Source: an uncultured Prevotellaceae bacterium (lineage in GTDB: Bacteria; Bacteroidota; Bacteroidia; Bacteroidales; Bacteroidaceae). Taken from it: a DNA stretch of 64,000 nt. The stretch covers positions 1 to 64,000 of the forward strand of contig ONDA01000017.1 in assembly GCA_900316475.1 (NCBI GenBank), written 5' to 3'. Each line of letters begins with the position of its first letter. Within the stretch, counting starts at the first letter, position 1. The notes under the pieces are model-generated. The model saw only the letters and a list, made by a program, of their open reading frames with translations. It made no database searches and was not told the origin of the DNA. A program made the translations under genes and the position numbers. Positions 17,358 through 24,724 of this stretch are shown here, piece by piece.

Positions 17358-18930
17358 AAGCGTGCAGCGGGTAGTCGGTGGTGAAGTGCAGACCGCGGCA
17401 CTCCTTACGCTCCAGTGCCCAGCGGGTGATGAGGTAGCCGACGTTGATCATGTTACGCAGTTCGCAGATGTCGCGGCTGGCTTTCACGCGCTTGAACAGG
17501 CGCTCCGTCTCTTCGTAGAGCATGTCCAGACGGTCCCAGGCACGGTGCAGGCGCAGGTCGCTGCGAACAATACCAACATAGTTGGCCATAATCTGGTTCA
17601 CCTCGCGTACACTCTGCGTGATGAGCACCTTCTCCTCGTTGGTCATCGTGCCCTCATCGTTCCACTCGGGCACGCGCTCGTTGAAGTCGTAGAGGTCGAC
17701 GTGCTGCAAGGAGTCGCGGGCGGCAGTCTCGGCATAGACGACGGCCTCGATGAGCGAGTTCGACGCCAGGCGGTTGCCACCGTGCAGACCCGTACATGAA
17801 CACTCGCCGAGGGCATAGAGACGCTCGATGCTGGTCTGACCGTTCAGGTCTACCTTGATGCCGCCGCACATATAGTGGGCTGCGGGGCGAACGGGGATGT
17901 AGTCGGTGGTGATGTCGATGCCGATAGACAGGCACTTCTGGTAGATGTTGGGGAAGTGGTGGCGTGTCTCTGCCGCATCTTTGTGGGTGACGTCCAGGCA
18001 GACATGGTCCAGACCGTGAATCTTCATCTCCTTGTCTATAGCGCGGGCCACGATGTCGCGTGGTGCCAAGCTGAGCCGTTCGTCGTATTTCTCCATAAAC
18101 GTCTCGCCGTTAGGCAGTTTCAGAATGCCGCCGTAGCCGCGCATGGCCTCGGTGATGAGGTAGGCGGGGTGGGTCTCCTTCGGGTTGTGCAGCACCGTGG
18201 GGTGGAACTGCACGAACTCCATATCGGCCACCGTTCCCTTGGCGCGGTAGACCATGGCGATGCCGTCGCCCGTGGCAATGACGGGGTTCGACGTCGTCAG
18301 GTAGACAGCGCCGCAGCCGCCGGTACATATAACGGTCACCTTCGACAGGTAGGTGTCTACCTTTTCAGTATCGGGATCCAGCACGTAGGCGCCATAGCAC
18401 TGGATATGTGGCGAGCGGCGGGTGACGCGCACGCCGAGGTGGTGCTGGGTGATAATCTCCACGGCAAAATGGTTCTCCTTGACGATGATGTTCGGGTTGT
18501 GGCGCACGGCCTCCATTAGTCCGCGTTGAATCTCTGCGCCGGTATCGTCGGCGTGGTGCAGGATGCGGAACTCCGAGTGGCCGCCCTCGCGGTGCAGGTC
18601 GAACGAGCCGTCTTCCTTGCGGTCGAAGTTCACACCCCATTGTACAAGCTCCTTAATCTGTTCGGGTGCCATGCGCACCACCTGCTCCACGGCCTGTGGG
18701 TCGCTGATGTAGTCGCCGGCCACCATCGTGTCGTCAATATGTTTCTGGAAGTTGTCCAGTTCCAAGTTCGTCACACTGGCGACGCCGCCCTGTGCAAACG
18801 ACGTGTTTGCCTCGTCGAGCGATGTCTTACAGATGATGCATACCTTGCGGCCTGCACGGGCCACCTTCAGGGCGTAACTCATGCCGGCAACTCCGGCACC
18901 GATAATCAGGAAATCGTATTTATAGACCAT
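17347..18930 (-). CDS. nadB: L-aspartate oxidase
   Basis: A 527-aa flavoenzyme oxidising L-aspartate to iminoaspartate, the first step of de novo NAD synthesis. The FAD-binding N-terminus YDFLIIGAGVAGMSYALKVA, NTSFAQGGVASV and HTD-like segments, FVQFHPTVLHNP, and GGIKVDLNGQTSIERLYALGECSC all match the family, and the C-terminal helical domain is complete. nadA and nadC are not in the window. A palindrome around the -33 box (18967-18991) may be an operator. Confidence 0.93.
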   Translation of the reverse strand: MVYKYDFLIIGAGVAGMSYALKVARAGRKVCIICKTSLDEANTSFAQGGVASVTNLELDNFQKHIDDTMVAGDYISDPQAVEQVVRMAPEQIKELVQWGVNFDRKEDGSFDLHREGGHSEFRILHHADDTGAEIQRGLMEAVRHNPNIIVKENHFAVEIITQHHLGVRVTRRSPHIQCYGAYVLDPDTEKVDTYLSKVTVICTGGCGAVYLTTSNPVIATGDGIAMVYRAKGTVADMEFVQFHPTVLHNPKETHPAYLITEAMRGYGGILKLPNGETFMEKYDERLSLAPRDIVARAIDKEMKIHGLDHVCLDVTHKDAAETRHHFPNIYQKCLSIGIDITTDYIPVRPAAHYMCGGIKVDLNGQTSIERLYALGECSCTGLHGGNRLASNSLIEAVVYAETAARDSLQHVDLYDFNERVPEWNDEGTMTNEEKVLITQSVREVNQIMANYVGIVRSDLRLHRAWDRLDMLYEETERLFKRVKASRDICELRNMINVGYLITRWALERKECRGLHFTTDYPLHAYDK

Positions 18931-18950
18931 AAACTAAGGTTTTGATGCTG

Positions 18951-18991
18951 CAAAGTTATTGAAAAAAGCCGAAAGCACAAAACTTTCGGCT
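18951..18991 (-). promoter_or_regulatory. nadB promoter with a palindrome around the -33 box
   Basis: On the minus strand TAACTTTG (18951-18958) is a -7 element and TTTG (18978-18981) a -33 element with 19 bases between. The -33 box lies in the 7-base loop of the 9-bp perfect palindrome AGCCGAAAG (18967-18975) / CTTTCGGCT (18983-18991). This geometry suits a repressor operator; read on the minus strand the hairpin is also followed by TTTTTT, so a terminator of a short upstream transcript is an alternative. Confidence 0.55.
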
Positions 18992-19104
18992 GATAAATTG
19001 CTGATGACGGTGGTTATGGCCATACTCGCGTCCTATTATCATGTATTTGTAGGGCGTACAGCGTTAATCTTCCAAAATCGCTTCCGTATGTCAGTTTTAT
19101 TTTT

Positions 19105-19112
19105 TATCTTTG
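19105..19112 (+). promoter_or_regulatory. -7 promoter element of dacB
   Basis: TATCTTTG lies only 8 bases before the chosen start codon, so the mRNA leader would be very short. It also argues against the longer reading frame, which starts 54 codons upstream. Confidence 0.65.
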
Positions 19113-19120
19113 CAAACGAA

Positions 19121-20311
19121 ATGAAGAAAAAACTGTTTGTATTTCTATATGCCTGTCTGACGCTGCCCCTGATGGCGCAGACAGATATCCCCGTAGAAGG
19201 CAGTCTGCCCTGGCCTCAGAGTCTGCAGGCCCGTATTGACACGATACTGACGACACCCCTGCTTGAGACGACACAGCTGGGGCTGATGGTCTACGACCTG
19301 ACGGCTGACTCCACGCTCTATACCTTTGGTCACCGCCAGCGCCTGCGTCCTGCATCGACGATGAAGGTGGTGACGGCCGTTGCTGCCCTCGACCGTCTGG
19401 GCAGCGACTATCAGCTGACGACGTCCATCTACAATACAGGCACAATCAGCGGTGGAACGTTACGCGGCAACTTGTACGTCGTTGGCGGCATGGACCCGAT
19501 GTTCGACCGCAGCGATATGATAGCCTTTGTCAACAAGATGCGCCACTTAGGTATCGACACCATCTGTGGCAGCATCCTCGTTGACCTGTCGTTCAAGGAC
19601 AATGACCGCTTAGGCGAGGGCTGGTGCTGGGACGACGACAATCCCGTGCTGACGCCGCTGCTCTACGACAGCAAGGACTGTTTCGTGGAACAGCTGTCCC
19701 GTGAACTGCAGCGCGACGGTGTTGTCATCATCGACACGTCTTACCGTGCCCCGCTCTCGTCGCGCCGGCTGATAGCCACTCGCAGCCACAGTGTCGGCGA
19801 GGTGTTAGTGCGCATGATGAAAGAGAGCGATAACCTCTATGCCGAGTCGCTCTTCTACCATTTGGGGCGTACCAGCGGCAACAAGCAGTCGACGGGAAAG
19901 TCTGCCGCCTCGCAGGTGCGCCAGATGATACAGAAGGTGGGCCTGCAGCCCGGCGACTACCGTGTTGCCGACGGGTCGGGCTTGTCGCTCTATAACTACG
20001 TGTCGGCAGAGCTCGAGGTCAGTATGCTGCGCTATGCGTGGCAGCACGCCGAGCTGTTCCGCCAACTGAACATCGTGCTGCCTGTGGCCGGTGTCGACGG
20101 TACGCTGAAGGGTCGCATGAAGAACACGGTGGCCGAGCGCAACGTCCACGCCAAGACCGGCTCCGTGTCGGGCATCTCCAGTCTGGCCGGCTTCTGTACG
20201 GCACCCAACGGCCACGAGCTGTGCTTCTCCATCATCAACCAGGGCGTCAGCCGCATGAGCGACGGTCGCAACTTCCAGGACCAGATTTGCGTGGCGTTGT
20301 GTGGCGAGTGA
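19121..20311 (+). CDS. dacB: D-alanyl-D-alanine carboxypeptidase/endopeptidase (PBP4, S13)
   Basis: A 396-aa periplasmic penicillin-binding protein of the DacB/PBP4 class that trims or cleaves peptidoglycan cross-links. Signal peptide MKKKLFVFLYACLTLPLMAQ (1-20). Active-site triads are complete: SxxK as STMK (79-82), SxN as SDN in MKESDNLYAES, and KTG in HAKTGSVSGISSLAG. The start at 19121 is chosen for the signal peptide and because the promoter lies just before it. It is divergent from nadB and 82 bases upstream of serB. Confidence 0.92.
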   Translation: MKKKLFVFLYACLTLPLMAQTDIPVEGSLPWPQSLQARIDTILTTPLLETTQLGLMVYDLTADSTLYTFGHRQRLRPASTMKVVTAVAALDRLGSDYQLTTSIYNTGTISGGTLRGNLYVVGGMDPMFDRSDMIAFVNKMRHLGIDTICGSILVDLSFKDNDRLGEGWCWDDDNPVLTPLLYDSKDCFVEQLSRELQRDGVVIIDTSYRAPLSSRRLIATRSHSVGEVLVRMMKESDNLYAESLFYHLGRTSGNKQSTGKSAASQVRQMIQKVGLQPGDYRVADGSGLSLYNYVSAELEVSMLRYAWQHAELFRQLNIVLPVAGVDGTLKGRMKNTVAERNVHAKTGSVSGISSLAGFCTAPNGHELCFSIINQGVSRMSDGRNFQDQICVALCGE

Positions 20312-20393
20312 CAGCGAGCCCGATTAACCGAGGAATCGATTAACCGATTAACCGAATAAACGAAAAACCGAATAACCGAAAAAAACAATAACA
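20312..20393. repeat. AACCGA-type direct repeats between dacB and serB
   Basis: The spacer is made almost wholly of CGATTAACCGA and AACCGAATAA units. A similar run (CGGTTAAACGGTTAAACGATT) fills the gcvT-gcvH spacer at 32250-32296, in the opposite orientation. Confidence 0.65.
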
Positions 20394-21623
20394 ATGAAAG
20401 AAGAGCAGATACTCGTCCGTATCACCGGGCAGGACCGTCCGGGACTGACGGCCTCCGTCATGGCCATCTTGGCCCGTTACGATGCACAAATCCTGGACAT
20501 CGGCCAGGCAGACATCCACTCCACGCTGTCGCTGGGCATCCTCATCCGTATGGACGAGGCACACTCCGGACAGGTGATGAAAGAGCTGCTGTTCAAGGCT
20601 ACGGAGTTAGGTGTGAACATCGGCTTCTCGCCTATCACCGACGACGAGTACGAGGACTGGGTGGGCCATCAGGGCAAGAACCGCTACATCCTGATGGTCA
20701 TGGGGCGTGAGCTGGAGGCGCGCCAGATAGAGGGTGCCACCCGCATCATTGCCGACCAGGGCTTTAATATCGACGCCATCCGCCGTATGACAGGCCGCAA
20801 GAGCATCAAGAACCCGGCCAAGCACGTCCGTGCCTGCATCGAGTTCTCGCTGCGCGGTGAGCCGCAGGACCGTCAGGAGATGCAGCGCCAGCTGATGAAG
20901 CTCTCGTCGGAGATGGAGGTAGACTTTTCCTTCCAGCGCGACGATATGTTCCGGCGTATGCGCCGTCTTATCTGTTTCGATATGGACTCTACGCTCATCC
21001 AGACGGAGTGTATCGACGAACTGGCCGAGCGCAACGGCGTTGGCGACCAGGTGAGGGCTATCACCGAGAGTGCCATGCGCGGAGAGATAGACTTCAAGGA
21101 GAGTTTCACACGCCGCGTCGCCCTGCTGAAGGGGCTCGACGTCAGCGTCATGCAGGATATTGCCGAACACCTGCCCATCACCGAGGGTGCCGACCGCCTG
21201 ATGACCATCCTCAAGCGCTGCGGCTATAAGATAGCCATCCTCAGCGGTGGTTTTACTTACTTCGGCGAGTACCTGCAGCGTCGCTATGGCATCGACTACG
21301 TCTACGCCAACGAGTTGGAGATAGGCGACGACGGCAAACTGACGGGCCGCTATGTCGGCGAGGTGGTCGACGGCCACCGCAAGGCCGAACTGCTGAAGCT
21401 CATCGCGCAAGTGGAGAAGGTGAACCTTGCCCAGACCATCGCCGTGGGCGACGGTGCCAACGACCTGCCGATGATTTCGGAGGCCGGCTTGGGCATCGCC
21501 TTCCACGCCAAGCCCCGTGTCGTGGCCAATGCCAAGCAAAGCATCAACACCATCGGCCTCGACGGCGTCCTCTACTTCTTAGGTTTCAAGGACAGCTACC
21601 TGGGGGATCAGGGCAAACTATAA
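20394..21623 (+). CDS. serB: Phosphoserine phosphatase with N-terminal ACT domains
   Basis: A 409-aa enzyme for the last step of serine synthesis. The N-terminal part (about 1-180) carries ACT-type regulatory sequence (ILVRITGQDRPGLTASVMAI and a second unit YILMVMGRELEARQIEGATR). The HAD domain begins near 190 with the nucleophile motif FDMDSTLIQ, then SGGFTYFGE and VGDGANDLPM, all key residues present. Serine links to the glycine cleavage operon downstream in one-carbon metabolism. It may share a transcript with dacB. Confidence 0.93.
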   Translation: MKEEQILVRITGQDRPGLTASVMAILARYDAQILDIGQADIHSTLSLGILIRMDEAHSGQVMKELLFKATELGVNIGFSPITDDEYEDWVGHQGKNRYILMVMGRELEARQIEGATRIIADQGFNIDAIRRMTGRKSIKNPAKHVRACIEFSLRGEPQDRQEMQRQLMKLSSEMEVDFSFQRDDMFRRMRRLICFDMDSTLIQTECIDELAERNGVGDQVRAITESAMRGEIDFKESFTRRVALLKGLDVSVMQDIAEHLPITEGADRLMTILKRCGYKIAILSGGFTYFGEYLQRRYGIDYVYANELEIGDDGKLTGRYVGEVVDGHRKAELLKLIAQVEKVNLAQTIAVGDGANDLPMISEAGLGIAFHAKPRVVANAKQSINTIGLDGVLYFLGFKDSYLGDQGKL

Positions 21624-21637
21624 TAGCATCGGACAAA

Positions 21638-21825
21638 ACGGACTCTCACGGACTCTTGAGAGATAATCAGTCCGTTCCAGTCCGTTCCGTCCGCTGCCAA
21701 ATTAAAACAAAAAAAGTCCGTTCCGTCCGCTGCAACATTAAAGCTGCAAAAGTCCGTTCCAGTCCGTTCCGTCCGATGCAAAATTAAGTCCGCGCCAGTC
21801 CGTTTGGTCCGATGCAAGAATAAGA
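21638..21825 (+). repeat. Tandem GTCCGTTCC repeats between serB and mutY
   Basis: Four degenerate units of about 40 bases, each with AGTCCGTTCC(AGTCCGTTCC)GTCCGNTGC followed by an AATTAA-like stretch, occupy the whole spacer up to the mutY start. They are direct repeats, not palindromes. I see no coding potential. Confidence 0.7.
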
Positions 21826-21829
21826 AGCA

Positions 21830-22855
21830 ATGAGCATTTTTGCCATAACGTTATTGAAATGGTTCCGTGAGCACGGCCGCGACCTGCCCTGGCGGCAGAC
21901 CCGCGACCCGTATGCCATCTGGCTCTCCGAGGTCATCCTGCAGCAGACGCAGGTCAAGCAGGGCTGGGACTACTGGCTGCGCTTCATGCGCCGCTGGCCC
22001 ACCGTTGCCGACCTCGCCGCCGCTACCGAGGACGAGGTGCTGCGCGAATGGCAGGGCTTAGGCTACTACAGCCGTGCCCGCAACCTCCACGCCGCCGCTA
22101 AGCAAGTCCTCGCCCGTGGTGGTTTCCCCACCACGATAGAAGGCCTCCGCCAGCTCAAAGGTGTCGGTGACTACACCGCCGCCGCCATCGGTTCCATTGC
22201 CTTCGACCTGCCCGTCGCCGTTGTCGACGGCAATGTCTACCGCGTCCTCGCCCGCCACTACGGTATCGCCACACCCATCAACACGACGGAAGGCAAGCAC
22301 GAGTTTGCCGCCCTCGCCCAGAGCCTGCTGCCTGAGGCTGAGGCTTCCGCCTACAACCAGGCCATTATGGACTTCGGTGCCACACAGTGTACGCCGCAAA
22401 GTCCCGACTGTGACACTTGTCCGTTGCAGGAAACCTGTGCCGCCTTCCGCGAGGGGCGCATCGGTGAACTGCCGGTGAAACGGCGGACACTTAAAGTGAA
22501 GGAACGCCATCTGATTTATGTTTACGTGCGCTGTAACGGCTACACCGCCATCCACCGTCGCCCCGCCGGCGACATCTGGCAGGGTCTGTATGAGCCGTTG
22601 TGCGTGGAGGACAGTAATCTCTCTCCTCTTTCTTCTCTCCCCTCTCCTCTCTCCTCTCTCCTCTCTCCTCTTAAATTGAACGTCAAGCACGTCCTCACCC
22701 ACCGCATTATCTATGCCGACTTCTACCTGCTTGAAGCCGACGAACGCCCGGCATTACCCGTCGGCTATTTCTGGATTCCCGAGGCCGCTCTCGGCGACTA
22801 CGCCGTACCGCGTCTCATTGAAATCCTGCTCGAAGAGGTGAGAAGTGAGAGGTGA
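21830..22855 (+). CDS. mutY: A/G-specific adenine glycosylase
   Basis: A 341-aa base-excision repair enzyme that removes adenine opposite 8-oxoguanine. Catalytic Glu34 (LSEVILQQTQV), helix-hairpin-helix with LKGVGDYTAAAI and catalytic Asp133 (VVDGN), and the 4Fe-4S cysteines C187-x6-C194-x2-C197-x5-C203 are present. A NUDIX-like C-terminal domain follows. Residues about 264-281 (SPLSSLPSPLSSLLSPL) come from a CTCTCCT repeat inserted in frame between the start of the NUDIX-like domain and LNVKHVLTHRII. The last codons (EEVRSER) run into the GTGAGAGG repeat that follows. Confidence 0.93.
   Translation: MSIFAITLLKWFREHGRDLPWRQTRDPYAIWLSEVILQQTQVKQGWDYWLRFMRRWPTVADLAAATEDEVLREWQGLGYYSRARNLHAAAKQVLARGGFPTTIEGLRQLKGVGDYTAAAIGSIAFDLPVAVVDGNVYRVLARHYGIATPINTTEGKHEFAALAQSLLPEAEASAYNQAIMDFGATQCTPQSPDCDTCPLQETCAAFREGRIGELPVKRRTLKVKERHLIYVYVRCNGYTAIHRRPAGDIWQGLYEPLCVEDSNLSPLSSLPSPLSSLLSPLKLNVKHVLTHRIIYADFYLLEADERPALPVGYFWIPEAALGDYAVPRLIEILLEEVRSER
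22619..22672 (+). repeat. In-frame CTCTCCT repeat inside mutY
   Basis: A pyrimidine-only direct repeat (unit CTCTCCT, 7 bases) within the coding strand. The same repeat, with the same strand in the coding sense, lies inside gcvT at 32846-32877. Confidence 0.8.
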
Positions 22856-23034
22856 GAGGTGAGAAGTGAGAGGTGAGAAGTATGAAGTGTAAGGCCGTGA
22901 CGTTTTCACGAGAGGCCGTGACGTTTTTCTGTAAGGCCGTGAAATTTTCACGAAAGGCCGTGACGTTTTTACATCTTCCTTCTCATTTCTCATTTCTCAC
23001 CTCTCACCTCTCACCTCTCATTTCTCCCTATGGA
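22837..23034. repeat. Composite palindrome with a central 4 x 21-bp GGCCGTGA array
   Basis: The left arm (about 22837-22890) is built of GTGAGAGGTGAGAA units and the right arm (about 22973-23034) of the complementary TTCTCACCTCTCAC units. Between them, GGCCGTGA occurs at 22893, 22914, 22935 and 22956, exactly 21 bases apart. Each unit can form a small CGTGA/TCACG hairpin. A second element with the same plan is at 40567-40868. No open reading frame is convincing here. Confidence 0.8.
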
Positions 23035-23055
23035 TAGCTTAACCAAAAAACACCT

Positions 23056-23180
23056 CGCCCATGTCGCCCATGTCGCTCCTGGCTCCAGCTTTGCCGGCAA
23101 GCAAGGCACAAGAAGTTAGGGGTGGGATGGGCGACATGGGTAAGATGTTTTCCGCTTTCACTATCCTACGCGCGCGTACG
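23056..23180. repeat. CCCATGTCGCCCAT inverted repeat and GC palindrome
   Basis: CCCATGTCGCCCAT occurs near 23058-23080 and ATGGGCGACATGGG at about 23127-23140 as its exact inverse, with about 55 bases between. Shortly after, CTACGCGCGCGTACGCGTAG forms a compact palindrome. This belongs to the gene-free region between mutY and purN. Confidence 0.65.
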
Positions 23181-23368
23181 CGTAGACATCCTCTCCATGA
23201 GATTCCCAGGTCGTCGGAGCATCCACGGACTTTTCCCCATGCGCCTTTATTTCTTCTTTTTTTACTAAAGAGGTGGCGAATTTCCTTTGTTGTTTTCGAA
23301 TACCTCAGAAGCCAATTGGGTGACTCCTCTGCTAATATGACGCAAAGATAAGAAAAAAGATTTAATTG

Positions 23369-23400
23369 TTTGGAGGTTTTATGAAAAAGAGTTATCTTTG
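23369..23400 (+). promoter_or_regulatory. purN promoter
   Basis: TTTG at 23369-23372 and TATCTTTG at 23393-23400 with 20 bases between match the Bacteroidetes -33/-7 consensus. The start codon follows 9 bases later. Confidence 0.75.
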
Positions 23401-23409
23401 CAGGCGATT

Positions 23410-23994
23410 ATGGAGAAAGTAAACTTAGCCATTTTTGTGTCAGGCGGTGGCTCGAACTGCGAGAATTTAATTAAGTACTTTGCTGACAGCAACTCAGTGA
23501 ACTGTGCCCTTGTGGTGAGTAACAAACCTGACGCCTATGCGCTGGTGCGTGCCAGGAATCTGGGCGTGCAGACGGCTGTCGTCACGAAAGCCGAACTGAA
23601 CGACGCTGAGGTGATGCTGCCGCTGCTGCGTCAGTACGGCATCCAGTTTATCGTACTGGCAGGCTTCCTGCCGCTGGTGCCCGATTTCTTGATTGACGCC
23701 TATCCGCGTCGCATTGTCAACCTCCACCCGGCATTGCTGCCGAAGTATGGTGGCAAGGGGATGTGGGGACACCATGTACACGAGGCTGTCAAGGCTGCCG
23801 GCGAGACGGAGACAGGCATGACCGTCCATTGGGTGACGCCCGTCTGCGACGGTGGCGAGATTATCGCCCAGTACCGTTGCGCCCTCTCGCCCGACGACAC
23901 TGCCGATGATATAGCACAGAAAGAACATCTGCTGGAAATGGAGTATTTCCCGCAGGTGGTCGAACGGGTGCTAAACGAGACGTTTAGCCTTTAG
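23410..23994 (+). CDS. purN: Phosphoribosylglycinamide formyltransferase
   Basis: A 194-aa enzyme transferring a formyl group from 10-formyltetrahydrofolate to GAR in purine synthesis. It shows FVSGGGSNCENLI (phosphate loop), LAGFLPLVPDFLI, the catalytic NLHPALLPKYGG segment (Asn/His) and HWVTPVCDGGEII (Asp). The ATG at 23410 is used because the promoter overlaps the first codons of the longer frame. Its 3' end overlaps the convergent C_GCAxxG_C_C gene by 11 bases. Confidence 0.93.
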   Translation: MEKVNLAIFVSGGGSNCENLIKYFADSNSVNCALVVSNKPDAYALVRARNLGVQTAVVTKAELNDAEVMLPLLRQYGIQFIVLAGFLPLVPDFLIDAYPRRIVNLHPALLPKYGGKGMWGHHVHEAVKAAGETETGMTVHWVTPVCDGGEIIAQYRCALSPDDTADDIAQKEHLLEMEYFPQVVERVLNETFSL

Positions 23995-24493
23995 CTTTCA
24001 GGTATTCGGCAAAGATACGGGCGGCACTCTCCACCTTCGCTGCACAGGGGCGGGTCTTGTAGTACTCGGCGGTGCGGGCTGAGGCTACATAGCTTGACTG
24101 CGCTTTCTCGTAACCCTTCAGACCGAGGATTTCGGCACAGATGAGGCTGCCGTTCGCCTCGCGCGACTTCGCCAGCAGGTCCTGTACCACCTTGTAGCAG
24201 GCCGATTTCCCCTCGCGGTCTGACCCTTCCGTCTGGCCGCAGTCCAGGCCCACGAGCATGACGATGCCCGAGACGGCACCGCACATCATCCGCATCCTGC
24301 CGACGCCGCCGCCAAACCCGGCAGCAATCTTCTTGGCCAGTGTGTCGTCCAGTCCGTAGAGGTCGGCAAACGCCGCCACCACACTCTGGCAGCAGCCGTA
24401 GCCCTGCATAAAATTGTCGACAGCGCGCTGAACGCGTTCCTCAATCTGCTCGTTAGTGAACTGCCCCTTAAGGCCAGATGTCTGATTCTCCAT
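23984..24493 (-). CDS. C_GCAxxG_C_C family protein (putative redox-active)
   Basis: A 169-aa protein of the C_GCAxxG_C_C family. The spaced cysteines are visible: GYGCCQSVVAAF, MMCGAVSG, then single Cys in SACYKV, LICAEI and RPCAAK. Families with this pattern are thought to be redox-active or metal/cluster binding, but the reaction is not established. The start at 24493 (MENQTSG) is used because the -7 element lies just upstream (24512-24519); the frame extends 7 codons further. Confidence 0.82.
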   Translation of the reverse strand: MENQTSGLKGQFTNEQIEERVQRAVDNFMQGYGCCQSVVAAFADLYGLDDTLAKKIAAGFGGGVGRMRMMCGAVSGIVMLVGLDCGQTEGSDREGKSACYKVVQDLLAKSREANGSLICAEILGLKGYEKAQSSYVASARTAEYYKTRPCAAKVESAARIFAEYLKAKG

Positions 24494-24511
24494 ACTCCTC
24501 GTGTTTTTTTG

Positions 24512-24519
24512 CAAAGGTA
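24512..24519 (-). promoter_or_regulatory. -7 element of the C_GCAxxG_C_C gene
   Basis: CAAAGGTA on the plus strand reads TACCTTTG on the minus strand, 18 bases before the chosen start codon. Confidence 0.65.
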
Positions 24520-24669
24520 CGAAAAAACGGGCGTATCACCAAGGAATCATCTTGTTTTTTTATATATGACTCAAGTACCAGTACCCTCTTCCACTACATC
24601 AATAATTTGTAACTTTATACTCTTTGAGCGTGAACTTATTCTGTCTAAACATAAAAAAGATAAAAATCT

Positions 24670-24700
24670 TTTGTTCTGCTCCTAACTTTTTGTAATTTTG
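24670..24700 (+). promoter_or_regulatory. Promoter of the GH43-GH28 unit
   Basis: TTTG (24670-24673) and TAATTTTG (24693-24700) are separated by 19 bases, a full match to the Bacteroidetes consensus. The gene starts 24 bases downstream. Confidence 0.75.
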
Positions 24701-24724
24701 TCGCCAAGAACCAATCAACGGATT

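Noticed and set aside
22893-22972. Possible CRISPR array
   Set aside because: The units are 21 bp with almost no spacer, there are only four, they form part of a palindrome, and no cas genes are present.
23061-23351. 96-codon frame in the mutY-purN spacer
   Set aside because: It runs through inverted repeats and a GC palindrome; no ribosome site or family signature.
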